Source: an uncultured Sinobacteraceae bacterium (GTDB taxonomy: Bacteria > Pseudomonadota > Gammaproteobacteria > Nevskiales > Nevskiaceae). From it: a DNA stretch of 64,000 bases. Positions 52,568-62,635 of the stretch are shown piece by piece. The notes beneath the pieces were generated by a model. The model did no database searches and had not been told where the DNA came from. It saw nothing but the letters and a program-made list of their open reading frames with translations. Location: positions 1-64,000 of the forward strand of contig CAIJRD010000001.1 in NCBI GenBank assembly GCA_903822975.1. Reading direction: 5' to 3'. A program made the translations under genes and the position numbers. Every line of letters starts with the position of its first letter. Positions within the stretch are counted from its first letter, which is position 1.

Positions 52568-54454
52568 TCAGGCGCTCTTGCGCAGCAGCCCGATCTTCTT
52601 CAGGTGCACCAGCAACAGCGACACCGCAGCCGGCGTAATGCCGGAGATGCGGCCGGCCTGGCCGACGGTTTCGGGCCGATGCAGTGTCAATTTCTGGCGC
52701 ACTTCGTTCGACAGTCCGCTGACCGCGGCGTAATCCAGCTCCAATGGCAATGGGGCTTCGTCGTAGCGGCGCGCGCGATCGATCTCGCCCTGTTGGCGCT
52801 CGATATAACCGGCGTACTTGACGCGGATTTCCACCTGCTCGGCAACCCGTGCGTCGATGCTCAGCGGCGCGATTCCCAGCTGTTGCAGCACGGGATAGCT
52901 GCCTTCCGGCCGTCGCAGCAACTCGAGCGCGGATACGCGGCTGCTGGTGGGCGCGGGCCCGAACACCGAGGTCATCGCCGGCGTGTCGAGCTGTGAGGGC
53001 TTGAACCAATGCGCGTCCAGTCGCGCGTATTCCTGCTCGATCGCCGCATGCTTGGCCTCGAACTGCTGCCAGCGACGGTCGTCGACCAGGCCGAGTTCGC
53101 GGCCGATCGGCGTGAGGCGAAGATCGGCGTTGTCCTCACGCAGCAGCAGGCGATGTTCGGCGCGCGAGGTGAACATGCGGTACGGCTCGGCGGTGCCGCG
53201 CGTGATGAGGTCGTCGACCAGCACGCCGATGTAGGCCTCGTGCCGCTGCGGCGTCCATGAAGCTTCGTCGCGCGACAGGCGCGCGGCATTGATGCCGGCG
53301 AGCAAGCCCTGCGCGGCGGCCTCCTCGTAACCAGTGGTGCCATTGATCTGGCCGGCGAAGAACAGGCCGCCGATCACCTTGGTTTCGAGCGAGCGCTTGA
53401 GGTCGCGCGGATCGAAGTAGTCATATTCGATTGCGTAGCCGGGCCGCGTGATGCGCGCGTTCTCGAAGCCCTTGATGCTGCGGACGAAGGCTTCCTGGAT
53501 CTCGTACGGCAGCGAGGTCGAGATGCCATTCGGATAAATCTCGCGCGTGTTGAGCCCTTCCGGCTCGATGAAAATCTGGTGCGAGGTCTTGTCGGCGAAG
53601 CGATTGACCTTGTCTTCCACACTCGGGCAATAGCGCGGGCCGGTGCCTTCGATGACGCCGGTGAACATCGGCGAGCGGTCGAAGCCGCTGCGGATGATGT
53701 CGTGGGTGCGCGCGTTGGTGTGCGTAATCCAGCAGGGCACCTGGCGGGGGTGTTCCGCGCGCGAGCCTAAGAACGAGAACACCGGTGTCGGCGTGTCGCC
53801 CGGCTGTTCCTGCAATTCCGAGAAGTCGATCGTGCGGCCGTCGATGCGCGGCGGCGTGCCGGTCTTCAAACGGCCAATCCGCAGCGGCAGTTCGCGCAGG
53901 CGTGCGGCCAGGGCATTGCTCGGCGCGTCGCCGGCGCGCCCACCCTGATGATTCACCAGGCCGATGTGAATCTTGCCGGCGAGGAAAGTGCCGACCGTCA
54001 GCACCACGGCCGGCGCGACGAAATGCAGGCCCATGCGCGTAATCACGCCACGCACGCGTTCGCCTTCGACGATGAGGTCGTCGACTTCCTGCTGGAACAG
54101 CGCCAGATTCGGCTGATTCTCCAGCGTTTCGCGCACGACCCACTTGTAGAGCATGCGATCGGCCTGCGCGCGGGTGGCGCGCACCGCCGGCCCCTTGCTG
54201 GCGTTGAGCGTGCGGAACTGAATGCCGGCACGATCGGCGGCGTGCGCCATCAATCCACCGAGCGCATCGATCTCACGCACCAGATGGCCCTTGCCGATGC
54301 CGCCGATCGCCGGATTGCACGACATCTGCCCGAGCGTTTCGATGTTCTGAGTCAGCAGCAGCGTGCGCGCGCCGCTGCGCGCCGCGGCCAGCGCGGCCTC
54401 GGTGCCGGCGTGACCGCCGCCAACCACAATGACATCGAATTGCTGTTGCGACAT
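52568..54454 (-). CDS. mnmG: tRNA uridine-5-carboxymethylaminomethyl modification enzyme
   Basis: A 628-residue FAD protein (GidA) that with MnmE modifies wobble U34. FAD motif [19 protein letters not shown], the [22 protein letters not shown] block and the C-terminal [20 protein letters not shown]-like region are intact. Length is standard. Downstream gene order does not include mnmE. Confidence 0.97.
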   Translation of the reverse strand: MSQQQFDVIVVGGGHAGTEAALAAARSGARTLLLTQNIETLGQMSCNPAIGGIGKGHLVREIDALGGLMAHAADRAGIQFRTLNASKGPAVRATRAQADRMLYKWVVRETLENQPNLALFQQEVDDLIVEGERVRGVITRMGLHFVAPAVVLTVGTFLAGKIHIGLVNHQGGRAGDAPSNALAARLRELPLRIGRLKTGTPPRIDGRTIDFSELQEQPGDTPTPVFSFLGSRAEHPRQVPCWITHTNARTHDIIRSGFDRSPMFTGVIEGTGPRYCPSVEDKVNRFADKTSHQIFIEPEGLNTREIYPNGISTSLPYEIQEAFVRSIKGFENARITRPGYAIEYDYFDPRDLKRSLETKVIGGLFFAGQINGTTGYEEAAAQGLLAGINAARLSRDEASWTPQRHEAYIGVLVDDLITRGTAEPYRMFTSRAEHRLLLREDNADLRLTPIGRELGLVDDRRWQQFEAKHAAIEQEYARLDAHWFKPSQLDTPAMTSVFGPAPTSSRVSALELLRRPEGSYPVLQQLGIAPLSIDARVAEQVEIRVKYAGYIERQQGEIDRARRYDEAPLPLELDYAAVSGLSNEVRQKLTLHRPETVGQAGRISGITPAAVSLLLVHLKKIGLLRKSA

Positions 54455-54536
54455 GGATGATCCGCCCCTGCGATGGGCGTGCGTGGAAACGGCGCGAATT
54501 CTAGCGGGTTTCTGCGCGCTGCCGGCCGCGGCGGCT

Positions 54537-54851
54537 TTAGAACGTCATGCGGCCGAGCCACATGTCGCGGTACATCACCCAGTCACCCATCAGGCTGTAG
54601 AACGGCGCCTTGAACGTCGCCGGCCGGTTCTTTTCGAACACGAAGTGACCGATCCAGGCGCAGCCGTAGCCGAACACGGGGAGTAACCAGAGGGCGGCGA
54701 AATGGCCGCTTGCAAACGCATACACCAGCGTCGCCAGCACCAGCGAACTGCCGATGAAGTGCAGGCGGCGGCAGGTGCGATTCGAGTGCTCGCTCAGATA
54801 GAACGGATAGAACGAGGCGAACGTGTCGAAGCTGCGTGTCGTGGTGGTCAT
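54537..54851 (-). CDS. Mpo1-like (DUF962) membrane protein
   Basis: A 104-residue protein of the DUF962/Mpo1 group: [20 protein letters not shown] with the His-containing HxxxxNxxxHxxG-like entry, two hydrophobic segments (about 34-48 and 52-68), then [20 protein letters not shown]. Yeast Mpo1 is a dioxygenase of 2-hydroxy fatty acids. Here the gene precedes mnmG in the same direction. Confidence 0.85.
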   Translation of the reverse strand: MTTTTRSFDTFASFYPFYLSEHSNRTCRRLHFIGSSLVLATLVYAFASGHFAALWLLPVFGYGCAWIGHFVFEKNRPATFKAPFYSLMGDWVMYRDMWLGRMTF

Positions 54852-54995
54852 GGCGTTCCTCAGGCGAGGCGGGTGCGGACGCCCAGCATACTCGCCCGCG
54901 TTGAGATCAACAGCCGCCGTTTTATCGACATTCTCCGGTGGGATCGGGCCGGTGGGATCGGGTCAGCAGACCGCACGACCGAAGTCCGCAACAAC

Positions 54996-55031
54996 GAAAA
55001 ACCCCGGCGGCGCGAAAAACGCCGTCGGGGT
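54996..55031 (-). terminator. rho-independent terminator of dsbA
   Basis: Minus-strand stem ACCCCGACGGCG/CGCCGCCGGGGT (one G-U-type mismatch) with loop TTTTTCG, then TTTTTCG. It lies 41 bp after the dsbA stop. Confidence 0.9.
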
Positions 55032-55072
55032 CGGAGGCTGCGCAGTTGGCGCGGACGCGCCGAGGACCTGCG

Positions 55073-55714
55073 TTAGGACTTGCGTTCCTTGCGCACCTTG
55101 GCGACCAGGAAGTCGAGGATCTTGGTCAACTCCGGCGAGCCGCCCGAAACGGAGTACTTGCCGCCAACGACGATGGTCGGCGTGCTCGCCACGCCATAGC
55201 TGCGCGACTCGTTTTCGGCCTTGCGCAGGTTGGCATCGACTACGAAGCTGCTCGATAGCTGGTCGAAATCTTCCGGCTTCACGCCAGCGACGCTGCCGAA
55301 CAGGTCGCGGACTTCCGGCAAGGTGGACATCGGCTGGCGCTGCTCGTGGATCGCCTGGAACAGCGGCGTGTGAATCTTGTCTTCGACTCCGAGCGCCTGC
55401 GCGATGTAGAAGGCACGCGCCTGCACATCGCCGTCGGGACGACCCAGCGTGTTCGGCACGAAGCTGAAGTCGACGTCCGGCGCTTTCTGTTTGCGCCAGG
55501 CTTCGATCGCCGGGTCCACCGCGTAGCAGTGCGGGCAGCAGAAGCAGAAGAATTCCTCGACGCTGACGCGCTTGGCATCCGTCGGCGTGGCGACTTCGCG
55601 CACCACCTGGAACTGCTTGCCGAGCTCATAGCTGGAAGCCGGCTCGGTGGCCGCTGAACACGCCACCGCAAAGATCGCGAGGCTGGCAAATACCAAAGAC
55701 TGAAACAGACGCAT
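55073..55714 (-). CDS. dsbA: thiol:disulfide interchange protein DsbA/DsbL
   Basis: A 213-residue periplasmic oxidase inserting disulfide bonds. Active site CPHC in FFCFCCPHCYAVDP, followed by a helical insertion and cis-Pro segment VASTPTIVVGGKYSV. ATG 55714 with GGAG at 8 nt spacing is preferred over GTG 55723. The signal peptide ends in AVACSA; a lipid-anchored form is possible but the lipobox is imperfect. Downstream of cytochrome c4 by 59 bp, same direction. Confidence 0.94.
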   Translation of the reverse strand: MRLFQSLVFASLAIFAVACSAATEPASSYELGKQFQVVREVATPTDAKRVSVEEFFCFCCPHCYAVDPAIEAWRKQKAPDVDFSFVPNTLGRPDGDVQARAFYIAQALGVEDKIHTPLFQAIHEQRQPMSTLPEVRDLFGSVAGVKPEDFDQLSSSFVVDANLRKAENESRSYGVASTPTIVVGGKYSVSGGSPELTKILDFLVAKVRKERKS

Positions 55715-55773
55715 CGGTGTCACTCCGTTCTGATCTGAGCCTTAAGCTTGCGTGAGGTGAGCTTGCTGCCGGC

Positions 55774-56505
55774 TTACTGCAGACCGGTCAGGTAGCCGGC
55801 CAGCGCGTCGATTTCGGCATCGCTGAGCTTGCCGGCGACGGTCGACATCATCTGCGCCTTGCCCGCACCGCCGCGCTCGCAACCCTGGAAGTTGCTGGTG
55901 GCGCAGCTGCGATACAGCTTGAGTTCGTTGACGGCGTAGTCGGTGTTCTGACCGCCCAGACGCGGGAACTGTGCGGCGGAATTGCCCGCGCCCGAGGGGC
56001 CGTGGCAGGCCGAGCAGGCCGGCAGGCCGCGGCTCGCGTCACCCGCGCGATAGAGCTTTTCAGCCACCGCGACGCTGTCCTTCTTGCCGAGACCCGGCAC
56101 CGGCTTCTGCGATGCGAAGTAGGCGGCGAGGTCGCGCATGTCCTGATCGCTGAGTGCGGCAACCTGGCCGGCCATCACCGCGTTCACGCGCACATCGGTG
56201 CATTTCGCCGCCGCGCGCTGATCGGCCGGCAGGGTTCCGCACTTGAACGCGCTGAGCTGGCCATAGATGTAGGCCGAATGCTGGCCCGCCAGCTTCGGCC
56301 ACGCCGGATTGACGCCGCCGTTACCGCCGGCGCCGTGGCAGGCGAAACAGGTGGCGGCCTTCGCGGCGGCTGCGGTCGGATCGCTGCCCGTGAACGCGTC
56401 GCCCGCCTTGGCGGTTGCGGCGGTGGCGGCCGCTGGCGTGGCGTCTTCGGCGCTGACAATCAGGGGCGCAAGCAGGATGGCAAGTGCGATGACGACGCGC
56501 TTCAT
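55774..56505 (-). CDS. cytochrome c4, diheme
   Basis: A 243-residue periplasmic diheme cytochrome. The signal peptide ends in VSA (residue about 19). Heme motifs CFACH (about 53-57) and CSACH (about 157-161) define two c-type domains, each with a downstream Met ligand (VMAGQVAALS; AQMMSTVAGKLS). An Ala/Thr-rich spacer follows the leader. Carries electrons to terminal oxidases. Probably co-transcribed with dsbA. Confidence 0.95.
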   Translation of the reverse strand: MKRVVIALAILLAPLIVSAEDATPAAATAATAKAGDAFTGSDPTAAAAKAATCFACHGAGGNGGVNPAWPKLAGQHSAYIYGQLSAFKCGTLPADQRAAAKCTDVRVNAVMAGQVAALSDQDMRDLAAYFASQKPVPGLGKKDSVAVAEKLYRAGDASRGLPACSACHGPSGAGNSAAQFPRLGGQNTDYAVNELKLYRSCATSNFQGCERGGAGKAQMMSTVAGKLSDAEIDALAGYLTGLQ

Positions 56506-56597
56506 TACGTAAGCTCCGGAAAACCGTAACGCGCAGTCCGCGTTCGGCGCACAATTGGAATTGATTGGGTCCAGCAAAGACCGCCGAATATTACACG

Positions 56598-57308
56598 ATG
56601 GCCTCGCCATTGTGCCCAAATGCCACCCCTCCCGACCCGCCTTTCTTGAACACGCCAGCGCCTTTCAATCCGTTCCGCCAAGCCCGTTTTCTGCTGTCCG
56701 CCGCGCGCCTGATGCAACTGCCGATGGACCAGGCCGGCGAGGCCGCGTTCGTCGGCCGTTCGAACGCCGGCAAATCGAGCGCAATGAACAAAATTTGCGA
56801 TCAGGGCGGTCTTGCGCGCGTGAGCAAAACGCCCGGCCGCACCCAGTTGATCAACCTGTTCGGGCTACCCAGCGGGCATCGCCTGGTCGATCTTCCGGGC
56901 TACGGTTTCGCGCAAGCACCACTCGAGGTCAAGCGCGCCTGGGGCCATCTGGTCGGTGGCTTCATGGAGCATCGGCCAAATCTGCGTGGGGTCGTTGTGG
57001 TCATGGACATTCGCCACCCGCTGACCGATCTCGACTGGCAGATGCTCGAATGGGCGCGGGCGCGCGAGTGCGCGACGCACGTACTGCTGACCAAGGCGGA
57101 CAAGCTCGGCTTCGGAGCGATGAAAAACGCGCTGCGTGCTGTTGAGGCGCAGTTGCGCGAACGCGCATTCAACTGCAGCGTGCAGGCGTTTTCGTCGGAG
57201 AACGGTATCGGCCTCGAAACCGCGCGCGAAACCGTGCACCAGTGGCTGCTGGATACGCCTGCGCCAGCCGAGCCCGCGACGGACGACCCGGCACCAGACA
57301 AGGCTTGA
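56598..57308 (+). CDS. engB: ribosome-biogenesis GTPase EngB/YsxC
   Basis: A 236-residue GTPase for 50S assembly. G1 GRSNAGKSSAMN, G2 KTPGRTQLINLF, G3 DLPGYGFA, G4 TKAD. A C-terminal Pro/Ala-rich tail. ATG 56598 is 54 nt into an open frame and fits the family. Divergent from cytochrome c4. Confidence 0.96.
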   Translation: MASPLCPNATPPDPPFLNTPAPFNPFRQARFLLSAARLMQLPMDQAGEAAFVGRSNAGKSSAMNKICDQGGLARVSKTPGRTQLINLFGLPSGHRLVDLPGYGFAQAPLEVKRAWGHLVGGFMEHRPNLRGVVVVMDIRHPLTDLDWQMLEWARARECATHVLLTKADKLGFGAMKNALRAVEAQLRERAFNCSVQAFSSENGIGLETARETVHQWLLDTPAPAEPATDDPAPDKA

Positions 57309-57516
57309 GTTAGCTACCGGTTGAGTTCGCCGCCGGTTCAGTTAGCTGTCGCTTGAATTAGCCGCCAGTGCGCGTCGAAGCCGTAGACCGGAGTCGCGGG
57401 CTTGATCGCAGCCGCTGCTGTTGGTCGAACGTGCTGCTGGAACCGCGCGGTGTTGTCGGTCGCAGGCGCGTTCGTGACCGAACGGCCGTCCGCTACGACG
57501 CGGACAATTCGCACAC

Positions 57517-57634
57517 AAAAAAATACCCGGCAGGTCGGGGGAACCCACCGGGTAACGAGTTCCGGCTTGGGGGAGCCGGACGAATCCGCCCAGGGAGTGA
57601 AGGCGGATGAACGGGAAAGGGAGTCACCGTTCGC
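57517..57634 (-). ncRNA. predicted small RNA, sX13-like, four C-rich-loop hairpins
   Basis: The minus strand between polA and engB folds into four consecutive hairpins. 57609-57632: GAACGG stem, loop TGACTCCCTTTC. 57584-57608: ATCCGCC stem, loop TTCACTCCCTG. 57561-57580: TCCGGCT stem, loop CCCCCA. 57525-57553: ACCCGG stem with CCCCC loop, followed by a seven-T run. The -10 candidate TATCTA at 57640-57645 predicts a transcript of about 118 nt. Size, position beside polA and C-rich loops agree with Xanthomonas sX13, which as I recall pairs with G-rich mRNA leaders. The rest of 57309-57812 holds no gene. Confidence 0.75.
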
Positions 57635-57639
57635 AAAAT

Positions 57640-57645
57640 TAGATA
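57640..57645 (-). promoter_or_regulatory. putative -10 box of the sRNA
   Basis: TATCTA (extended TATCTAAT) on the minus strand, six or seven bases before the first hairpin. A good -35 is not obvious. Confidence 0.45.
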
Positions 57646-57812
57646 CAGCCACCCCGCCTTAGTTCACCCGCATCGCAACAAATTTTTGCCGACTTTGCGC
57701 GAAATGTAAGCGAGTTGGTGCAAGGCACTGAAACGACAAGGATCGTTTTCGATCTTTCGCGGCGTGGCGAACCGTCGGTTGCCTCTAACTGCTTGATTGT
57801 TCTGCGTGCGGC

Positions 57813-60653
57813 TCAGGCCGCGCTGCTGACGTGACCGCTCGCCTGGTGGGCGGCGTCCCAGTTCGCACCCATTCCCCAATCGGCCACCAGGGGAACCGCC
57901 AGCGCTTTGACCTTGCACATGCGACCGGCAATCGCCGGCGCCAGCTCGCGCAGCTCGGCCTCTGCGCCTTCGAACACCAGTTCATCGTGGACCTGCATGA
58001 TCATCCGCACCGCCGGTGCGCGCTGCGTCAGCCAGCCAGCGACCTCGATCATCGCCAGCTTGATCAGGTCGGCGGCGGTGCCCTGCAGAGGCGCGTTGAT
58101 CGCGGTGCGTTCGGCGTACTGCCGTTGCGCACCGTTGCGCGAATGAATGTACGGCAGATACAGCCGGCGACCGAACAGCGTTTCCACATAGCCCTGTTGA
58201 CGTGCCTGCTCGCGGGTGCCGTCCATAAACCGCTTGACGCCGGGATAGCGCGCGAAGAAGCGATCGATGGTGTCCTGCGCTTCGCCGCGCGGGATGCCGA
58301 GCTGGCGCGCCAGACCGAACGCTGAGATGCCGTAGATCAGGCCGAAATTGACCGCCTTTGCGGAGCGGCGCTGATCGCTGCTGACCTGATCGGGCGGCAG
58401 TCCCCAGACTTCGGCCGCGGTGGCCTGATGGATGTCGAGCCCGCGGCGGAACGCGTCCTGCAGACGCTCGTCGCCGGAAAAATGCGCCATCAAGCGCAAT
58501 TCGATCTGCGAGTAGTCGATCGACAGCAGCGCATTGCCCGGCTCGGCGATGAAGGCCTGGCGGATGCGACGACCCTCGGCCGTGCGTACCGGAATGTTCT
58601 GCAGATTCGGATCGGACGACGACAACCGCCCGGTCGCCGCGACCGCCTGGTGATACGAGGTGTGGATGCGGCCGGTTCGCGGATTGATCTGCTTCGGCAG
58701 ATTGTCCGCGTAGGTCGAACGCAGCTTCGACAAGCCGCGCCATTCGAGCAGCAACTTCGGCAGCGGATGTTGTGCGGCGAGTTCTTCCAGCACGTCTTCG
58801 GCGGTCGAGGGATCGCCCTTCGGCGTGCGCCCGAGCACTGGCAGTTGCAGCTTGTCGTAGAGAATCGCCTGCAACTGCTTGGGCGATCCAAGATTGAATT
58901 CGCCGCCGGCCTGCTGCCAGACCTGCGCTTGCAACTCTTCCATGCGACCGGCGAGTTCGCCGCTAATTCGCACCAGCAGCTTGCCGTCGATGCCAACGCC
59001 ATTCCGCTCCATCTGCGCGAGCACCGGCACCAGTGGCATTTCCAGCGTATCGAACACCTGCTTCAAGGCGTCGATCTCGCAGACGCGCGGATACAACGCC
59101 TGATGCAGCCGCAGGGTGATGTCGGCGTCTTCGGCGGAATATTCGGCGGCCTTGTCGAGCGCGACCTGGTTGAAGGTGAGCTGGCCTTTGCCCTTGCCGG
59201 CGACATCGGCGAAATGGATCGTGCGATGACCGAGATATTTTTCCGCCAGCGTGTCCATGTCGTGCCGCTGTCCGGCGGCGTCGAGCACATAGCTTTCCAG
59301 CATCGTGTCGTAGGCCAGGCCCTGCAGCATCACGCCGTGATTGGCGAGCACGTTGATGTCGTACTTGGCATGTTGGCCGACCTTAGCCTTGGCCGGGTCT
59401 TCCAGCACCGCCTTCAACTTGGCGCGCACAACCTCCCATTTCAGTTGTTCGGGCGCACCGAGGTAATCGTGCGCAACCGGCACGTACCAGCCGTGACCAC
59501 TCTCGACTGCGAACGACAACCCGACCAGTCGCGCCTGCATCGCGTCGACGCTATCGGTTTCGGTGTCTGCGGAAATCAGTTCCGCACTTTCGAGGCGACG
59601 CAGCAAATCATCGAGCGCGGCCGCGTCGAGTACCAGCGTCGGCTGTGTGCGCGGCGAGTCGGCGATCGGCGCATCAGCAGTTGGCGCGGTCGGCGCCGTC
59701 GTCGTTGCAGTGCCCGCTACTCCCGCTACTCCTTGAGTAGCGGCCTGACCTTCCAGCTTCGCCACCGCCGTGCTGGCGCCTTCACCCATTGCGTTGGCGA
59801 GTTCGTCCGCCAGCCGGTTGAATTCGAAACGCCGATACAGGCCGAGCAGACGTTCGCGATCGGGCGGGCTCGGCACCAACGCGTCCAGCGTCATCGGCAG
59901 TGCCACATCGCAGCGGATCGTCGCCAGATCTTTCGCCATCGGAATCTGGCCGAGGCTCGCGCGCAGGTTTTCGCCGGCCTTGCCTTTGACTTCGTCCGCA
60001 CGCGCGATCAACGCGTCGAGCGTGCCGTATTCATTGAGCCATTTAGCCGCCGTTTTCGGACCGACCAATGGCACGCCGGGAATGTTGTCGGAGGTATCGC
60101 CCACCAGCGCGAGGTATTCGATGATGCGTTCCGGCGGCACGCCCCACTTTTCGACCACGCCGGCGGGATCGAGCCGGCGGTTCTTCATCGTGTCGAGCAG
60201 GTGCACGCGCGGCGTGACGAGCTGCGCCATGTCCTTGTCGCTGGTGACGATCAGCACGTCCGCGCCTTCGGCCTGCGCCTGTGTCGCCAAGGTGCCGATG
60301 ACGTCGTCGGCTTCCACGCCCGGCACCGCCAGCAGCGGCAGGCCGAGCGCTTCGACCAGTTCCACCAGGCCGGGATATTGCGCGCTCAGATCTTCCGGCG
60401 TGGCGTCGCGATGCGCCTTGTATTCGGCATAGATGTCTTCGCGAAAAGTTTTGCCGGGTGCATCGAAGATCACGGCGATGCGCTGCGGATCGTAGTCCTT
60501 GCACAGTCGGCGGATCATGTTGCCCATGCCGAAGATCGCACCGGTCGGCTCGCCGCGCGAATTATTCAGCGGCGGCAGCGCGTGGTAGGCGCGGAACAGC
60601 CAGCCGGACGCGTCGATCAGTACAACGGTCGACGGCGTGCTCACGGCGTTCAT
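57813..60653 (-). CDS. polA: DNA polymerase I
   Basis: A 946-residue polymerase with all three domains: 5'-3' exonuclease (1-290; DASGWLFRAYHALPP, GVEADDVIGTLA), 3'-5' exonuclease (about 345-530; ISADTETDSVD, and TLRLH near its end) and family A polymerase (LSIDYSQIELRLMAHFSGD, RRSAKAVNFGLIYGISAFGL, MIMQVHDELVFE). Linker near 295-330 is Ala/Thr/Pro-rich. Starts 4 nt after the lysA stop, so it is in one operon with lptM and lysA. Confidence 0.98.
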   Translation of the reverse strand: MNAVSTPSTVVLIDASGWLFRAYHALPPLNNSRGEPTGAIFGMGNMIRRLCKDYDPQRIAVIFDAPGKTFREDIYAEYKAHRDATPEDLSAQYPGLVELVEALGLPLLAVPGVEADDVIGTLATQAQAEGADVLIVTSDKDMAQLVTPRVHLLDTMKNRRLDPAGVVEKWGVPPERIIEYLALVGDTSDNIPGVPLVGPKTAAKWLNEYGTLDALIARADEVKGKAGENLRASLGQIPMAKDLATIRCDVALPMTLDALVPSPPDRERLLGLYRRFEFNRLADELANAMGEGASTAVAKLEGQAATQGVAGVAGTATTTAPTAPTADAPIADSPRTQPTLVLDAAALDDLLRRLESAELISADTETDSVDAMQARLVGLSFAVESGHGWYVPVAHDYLGAPEQLKWEVVRAKLKAVLEDPAKAKVGQHAKYDINVLANHGVMLQGLAYDTMLESYVLDAAGQRHDMDTLAEKYLGHRTIHFADVAGKGKGQLTFNQVALDKAAEYSAEDADITLRLHQALYPRVCEIDALKQVFDTLEMPLVPVLAQMERNGVGIDGKLLVRISGELAGRMEELQAQVWQQAGGEFNLGSPKQLQAILYDKLQLPVLGRTPKGDPSTAEDVLEELAAQHPLPKLLLEWRGLSKLRSTYADNLPKQINPRTGRIHTSYHQAVAATGRLSSSDPNLQNIPVRTAEGRRIRQAFIAEPGNALLSIDYSQIELRLMAHFSGDERLQDAFRRGLDIHQATAAEVWGLPPDQVSSDQRRSAKAVNFGLIYGISAFGLARQLGIPRGEAQDTIDRFFARYPGVKRFMDGTREQARQQGYVETLFGRRLYLPYIHSRNGAQRQYAERTAINAPLQGTAADLIKLAMIEVAGWLTQRAPAVRMIMQVHDELVFEGAEAELRELAPAIAGRMCKVKALAVPLVADWGMGANWDAAHQASGHVSSAA

Positions 60654-60657
60654 CGCA

Positions 60658-61926
60658 TCAGGCGTCGAGCAGCGTTTCGCCGCGCATCAGATCGTCTAGC
60701 GTTTCGCGCGCGCGCACCAGGTGCGCGGAACCGCCGTCGACCAGCACCTCGGCGGCGCGCGGCCGCGTGTTGTAGTTCGAGCTCATGACGAAACCGTAAG
60801 CGCCGGCGGTGCGGAACGCCAGCAGATCGTTTTCGGCCAGCGCCAGTTCGCGTTCGCGCGCGAGCCAGTCGCCGGTTTCGCAGACCGGACCGACCAGGTC
60901 CCAGGTCTGGGTTTCGACCGCTGCGCGCGCTGCTTGTTGCACCGGTACGACCTCATGCCAGGCATCGTAGAACGACGGCCGGATCAGATCGTTCATCGCT
61001 GCATCGATCACGGCGAAATTCTTGTGCGCGGTCGGCTTCAGCAGCTCGACGCGCGTCAGCAGCACGCCAGCGTTCCCGGCGATTGCGCGGCCCGGCTCGG
61101 TCATCAGCGTCAGCGCACGGCCGACGAGCTTGGGACGCAACGCAGCGGCCCATGCGGCAGGTTCGGGCGGCGTCTCGTCGCGGTAGCGCACGCCTAGACC
61201 GCCACCGACATCCAGATGCTGCAGGTGAATGCCCTGTGCAGCCAAGGTATCGACCAGCGCCAACACGCGATCGAGCGCATCGAGGAATGGCGACAGTTCG
61301 CACAACTGCGATCCGATGTGGCAGGCCACACCATGCACTTCGATACCGGGCAGTGTCGCCGCCAGCGCGTACAGCCGCGCCGCTTCGTCGATGTCGACGC
61401 CGAACTTGTTTTCCTTGAGGCCGGTGGAGATGTAGGGATGCGTCTTCGCATCGACGTCCGGGTTCACGCGCAGGGCAATGCGCGCGCGCGCACTCCGCGC
61501 ATCCGCAAGCTGGCTGAGCCGGCGCAATTCCGCTTCGGATTCGACGTTGAAACAGAAAATGCCGCGGCCTTCATCGGCGCCGAGCGCGGTGATGATCTCG
61601 TCGTCGCGCTTGCCGACCCCGGAGAACACCACCTTGCTCGCTGCGCCACCGGCGCGCAGCACGCGCGCGAGCTCGCCGCCGGAAACGATGTCGAAGCTTG
61701 CGCCGAGCCGTGCCAGCACCTGCAGAACGGCGAGATTCGAGTTGGCCTTGACCGCGTAGCACACGCGATGATCGAGACCGGCGAGGGCCTCGTCGAACGC
61801 GCGGTAGTGGCGCGTGAGCGTGGCGCGCGAATAGACGTAGGTCGGCGTGCCGTAGCGCGCCGCGATGTCGGCGAGCGGCACGTCTTCGGCGAATAGCGCG
61901 CCGTCGCGGTACGCGAAATGATCCAC
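60658..61926 (-). CDS. lysA: diaminopimelate decarboxylase
   Basis: A 422-residue PLP enzyme making lysine. PLP lysine in VCYAVKANSNLAVL (about 53-66), HIGSQLCELSPF, GGGLGVRY and GPVCETGDWLA are present. Alanine-racemase-like barrel followed by the C-terminal beta domain. Between lptM (15 bp gap) and polA (4 bp). Confidence 0.97.
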   Translation of the reverse strand: MDHFAYRDGALFAEDVPLADIAARYGTPTYVYSRATLTRHYRAFDEALAGLDHRVCYAVKANSNLAVLQVLARLGASFDIVSGGELARVLRAGGAASKVVFSGVGKRDDEIITALGADEGRGIFCFNVESEAELRRLSQLADARSARARIALRVNPDVDAKTHPYISTGLKENKFGVDIDEAARLYALAATLPGIEVHGVACHIGSQLCELSPFLDALDRVLALVDTLAAQGIHLQHLDVGGGLGVRYRDETPPEPAAWAAALRPKLVGRALTLMTEPGRAIAGNAGVLLTRVELLKPTAHKNFAVIDAAMNDLIRPSFYDAWHEVVPVQQAARAAVETQTWDLVGPVCETGDWLARERELALAENDLLAFRTAGAYGFVMSSNYNTRPRAAEVLVDGGSAHLVRARETLDDLMRGETLLDA

Positions 61927-61941
61927 GGCTGTGCGAAACCT

Positions 61942-62352
61942 TTAGGGCGTAGCGCCCGGTTGATCCGATGAGGTCGATGGCGTCGACGCGTTCGGCGCGG
62001 GTGCTACGCCGGCCGGTGTCGCGCTTGCGGGTGCGGTCGTCGTCGGTGACGGCGGCGCGGCGGGCACCGACGATTGCGGAACCACCGGTGCGGCGTTCGA
62101 GGTCGATGGCGTCGCCGCACCGCTGCCGGTGTTCCCGGATGGCGGGGCAGCATCGTCGTCGACGTTCGGTGTGCGATTGACCGGCTGGCCGCCGTTGTTG
62201 CGTTGCTCGCGATGCAGCGTTTTGTTCTTGTGCGAGTTGTCCTGGTCCGGCAGGTACAGCGGGCCGGCCTGACCGCAGCCGCCCAGCACGATCGCGGCCA
62301 CAGCGGCCAGCGCGAGCAATGGGATGCGGAGGACGATTCGGTGGACGTGCAT
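61942..62352 (-). CDS. lptM: LPS-assembly lipoprotein LptM (YifL)
   Basis: A 136-residue lipoprotein; LptM sequences are usually much shorter, so the long tail is unusual. Signal peptide with lipobox LGGC (Cys26), then the conserved GQAGPLYLPDQ, the LptM motif that mimics LPS at LptD. The remaining 95 residues are Pro/Ala/Thr/Ser-rich and low in complexity. First gene of the lptM-lysA-polA operon. ATG 62352 fits; a longer frame upstream is not leader-like. Confidence 0.9.
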   Translation of the reverse strand: MHVHRIVLRIPLLALAAVAAIVLGGCGQAGPLYLPDQDNSHKNKTLHREQRNNGGQPVNRTPNVDDDAAPPSGNTGSGAATPSTSNAAPVVPQSSVPAAPPSPTTTAPASATPAGVAPAPNASTPSTSSDQPGATP

Positions 62353-62488
62353 GGAGAAGCGAAGTCTAACAGCCGCAACCCGGCGACCGAAGCAAGATAC
62401 CGGCGACGACCGGCGCGGACCCGCAGGCAACCGCGCGCAACACGCTCGCGCCGCAGCAAGGCGGACCTCGGTTCGCCGCGCGGCCGTC

Positions 62489-62548
62489 TTCGATGCCGCG
62501 TTCGATGCCGCGTTCGATGCCGAGTTGGACGCTGAGTTGGACGCCGAG
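62489..62548. repeat. 12-bp tandem repeat, five copies
   Basis: Five units like TTCGATGCCGCG, drifting to TTGGACGCCGAG, lie in the 283-bp gap between divergent lptM and the esterase gene. A plus-strand frame through it continues into the esterase but is low-complexity (FDAAFDAELDAELDAE), so I treat it as leader DNA. Confidence 0.8.
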
Positions 62549-62635
62549 TCGGATTTGGAAACCGCAGGCCCGTTGCCGGCCGCGCGGCGCACACGTCACA
62601 CTCGCGGCCCCGCCCTCACGCACGCATTGATCGCC

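Noticed and set aside
58428-60788. 786-codon plus-strand frame
   Set aside because: Antisense shadow of polA; composition is Arg/His/Gln-rich with no motifs.
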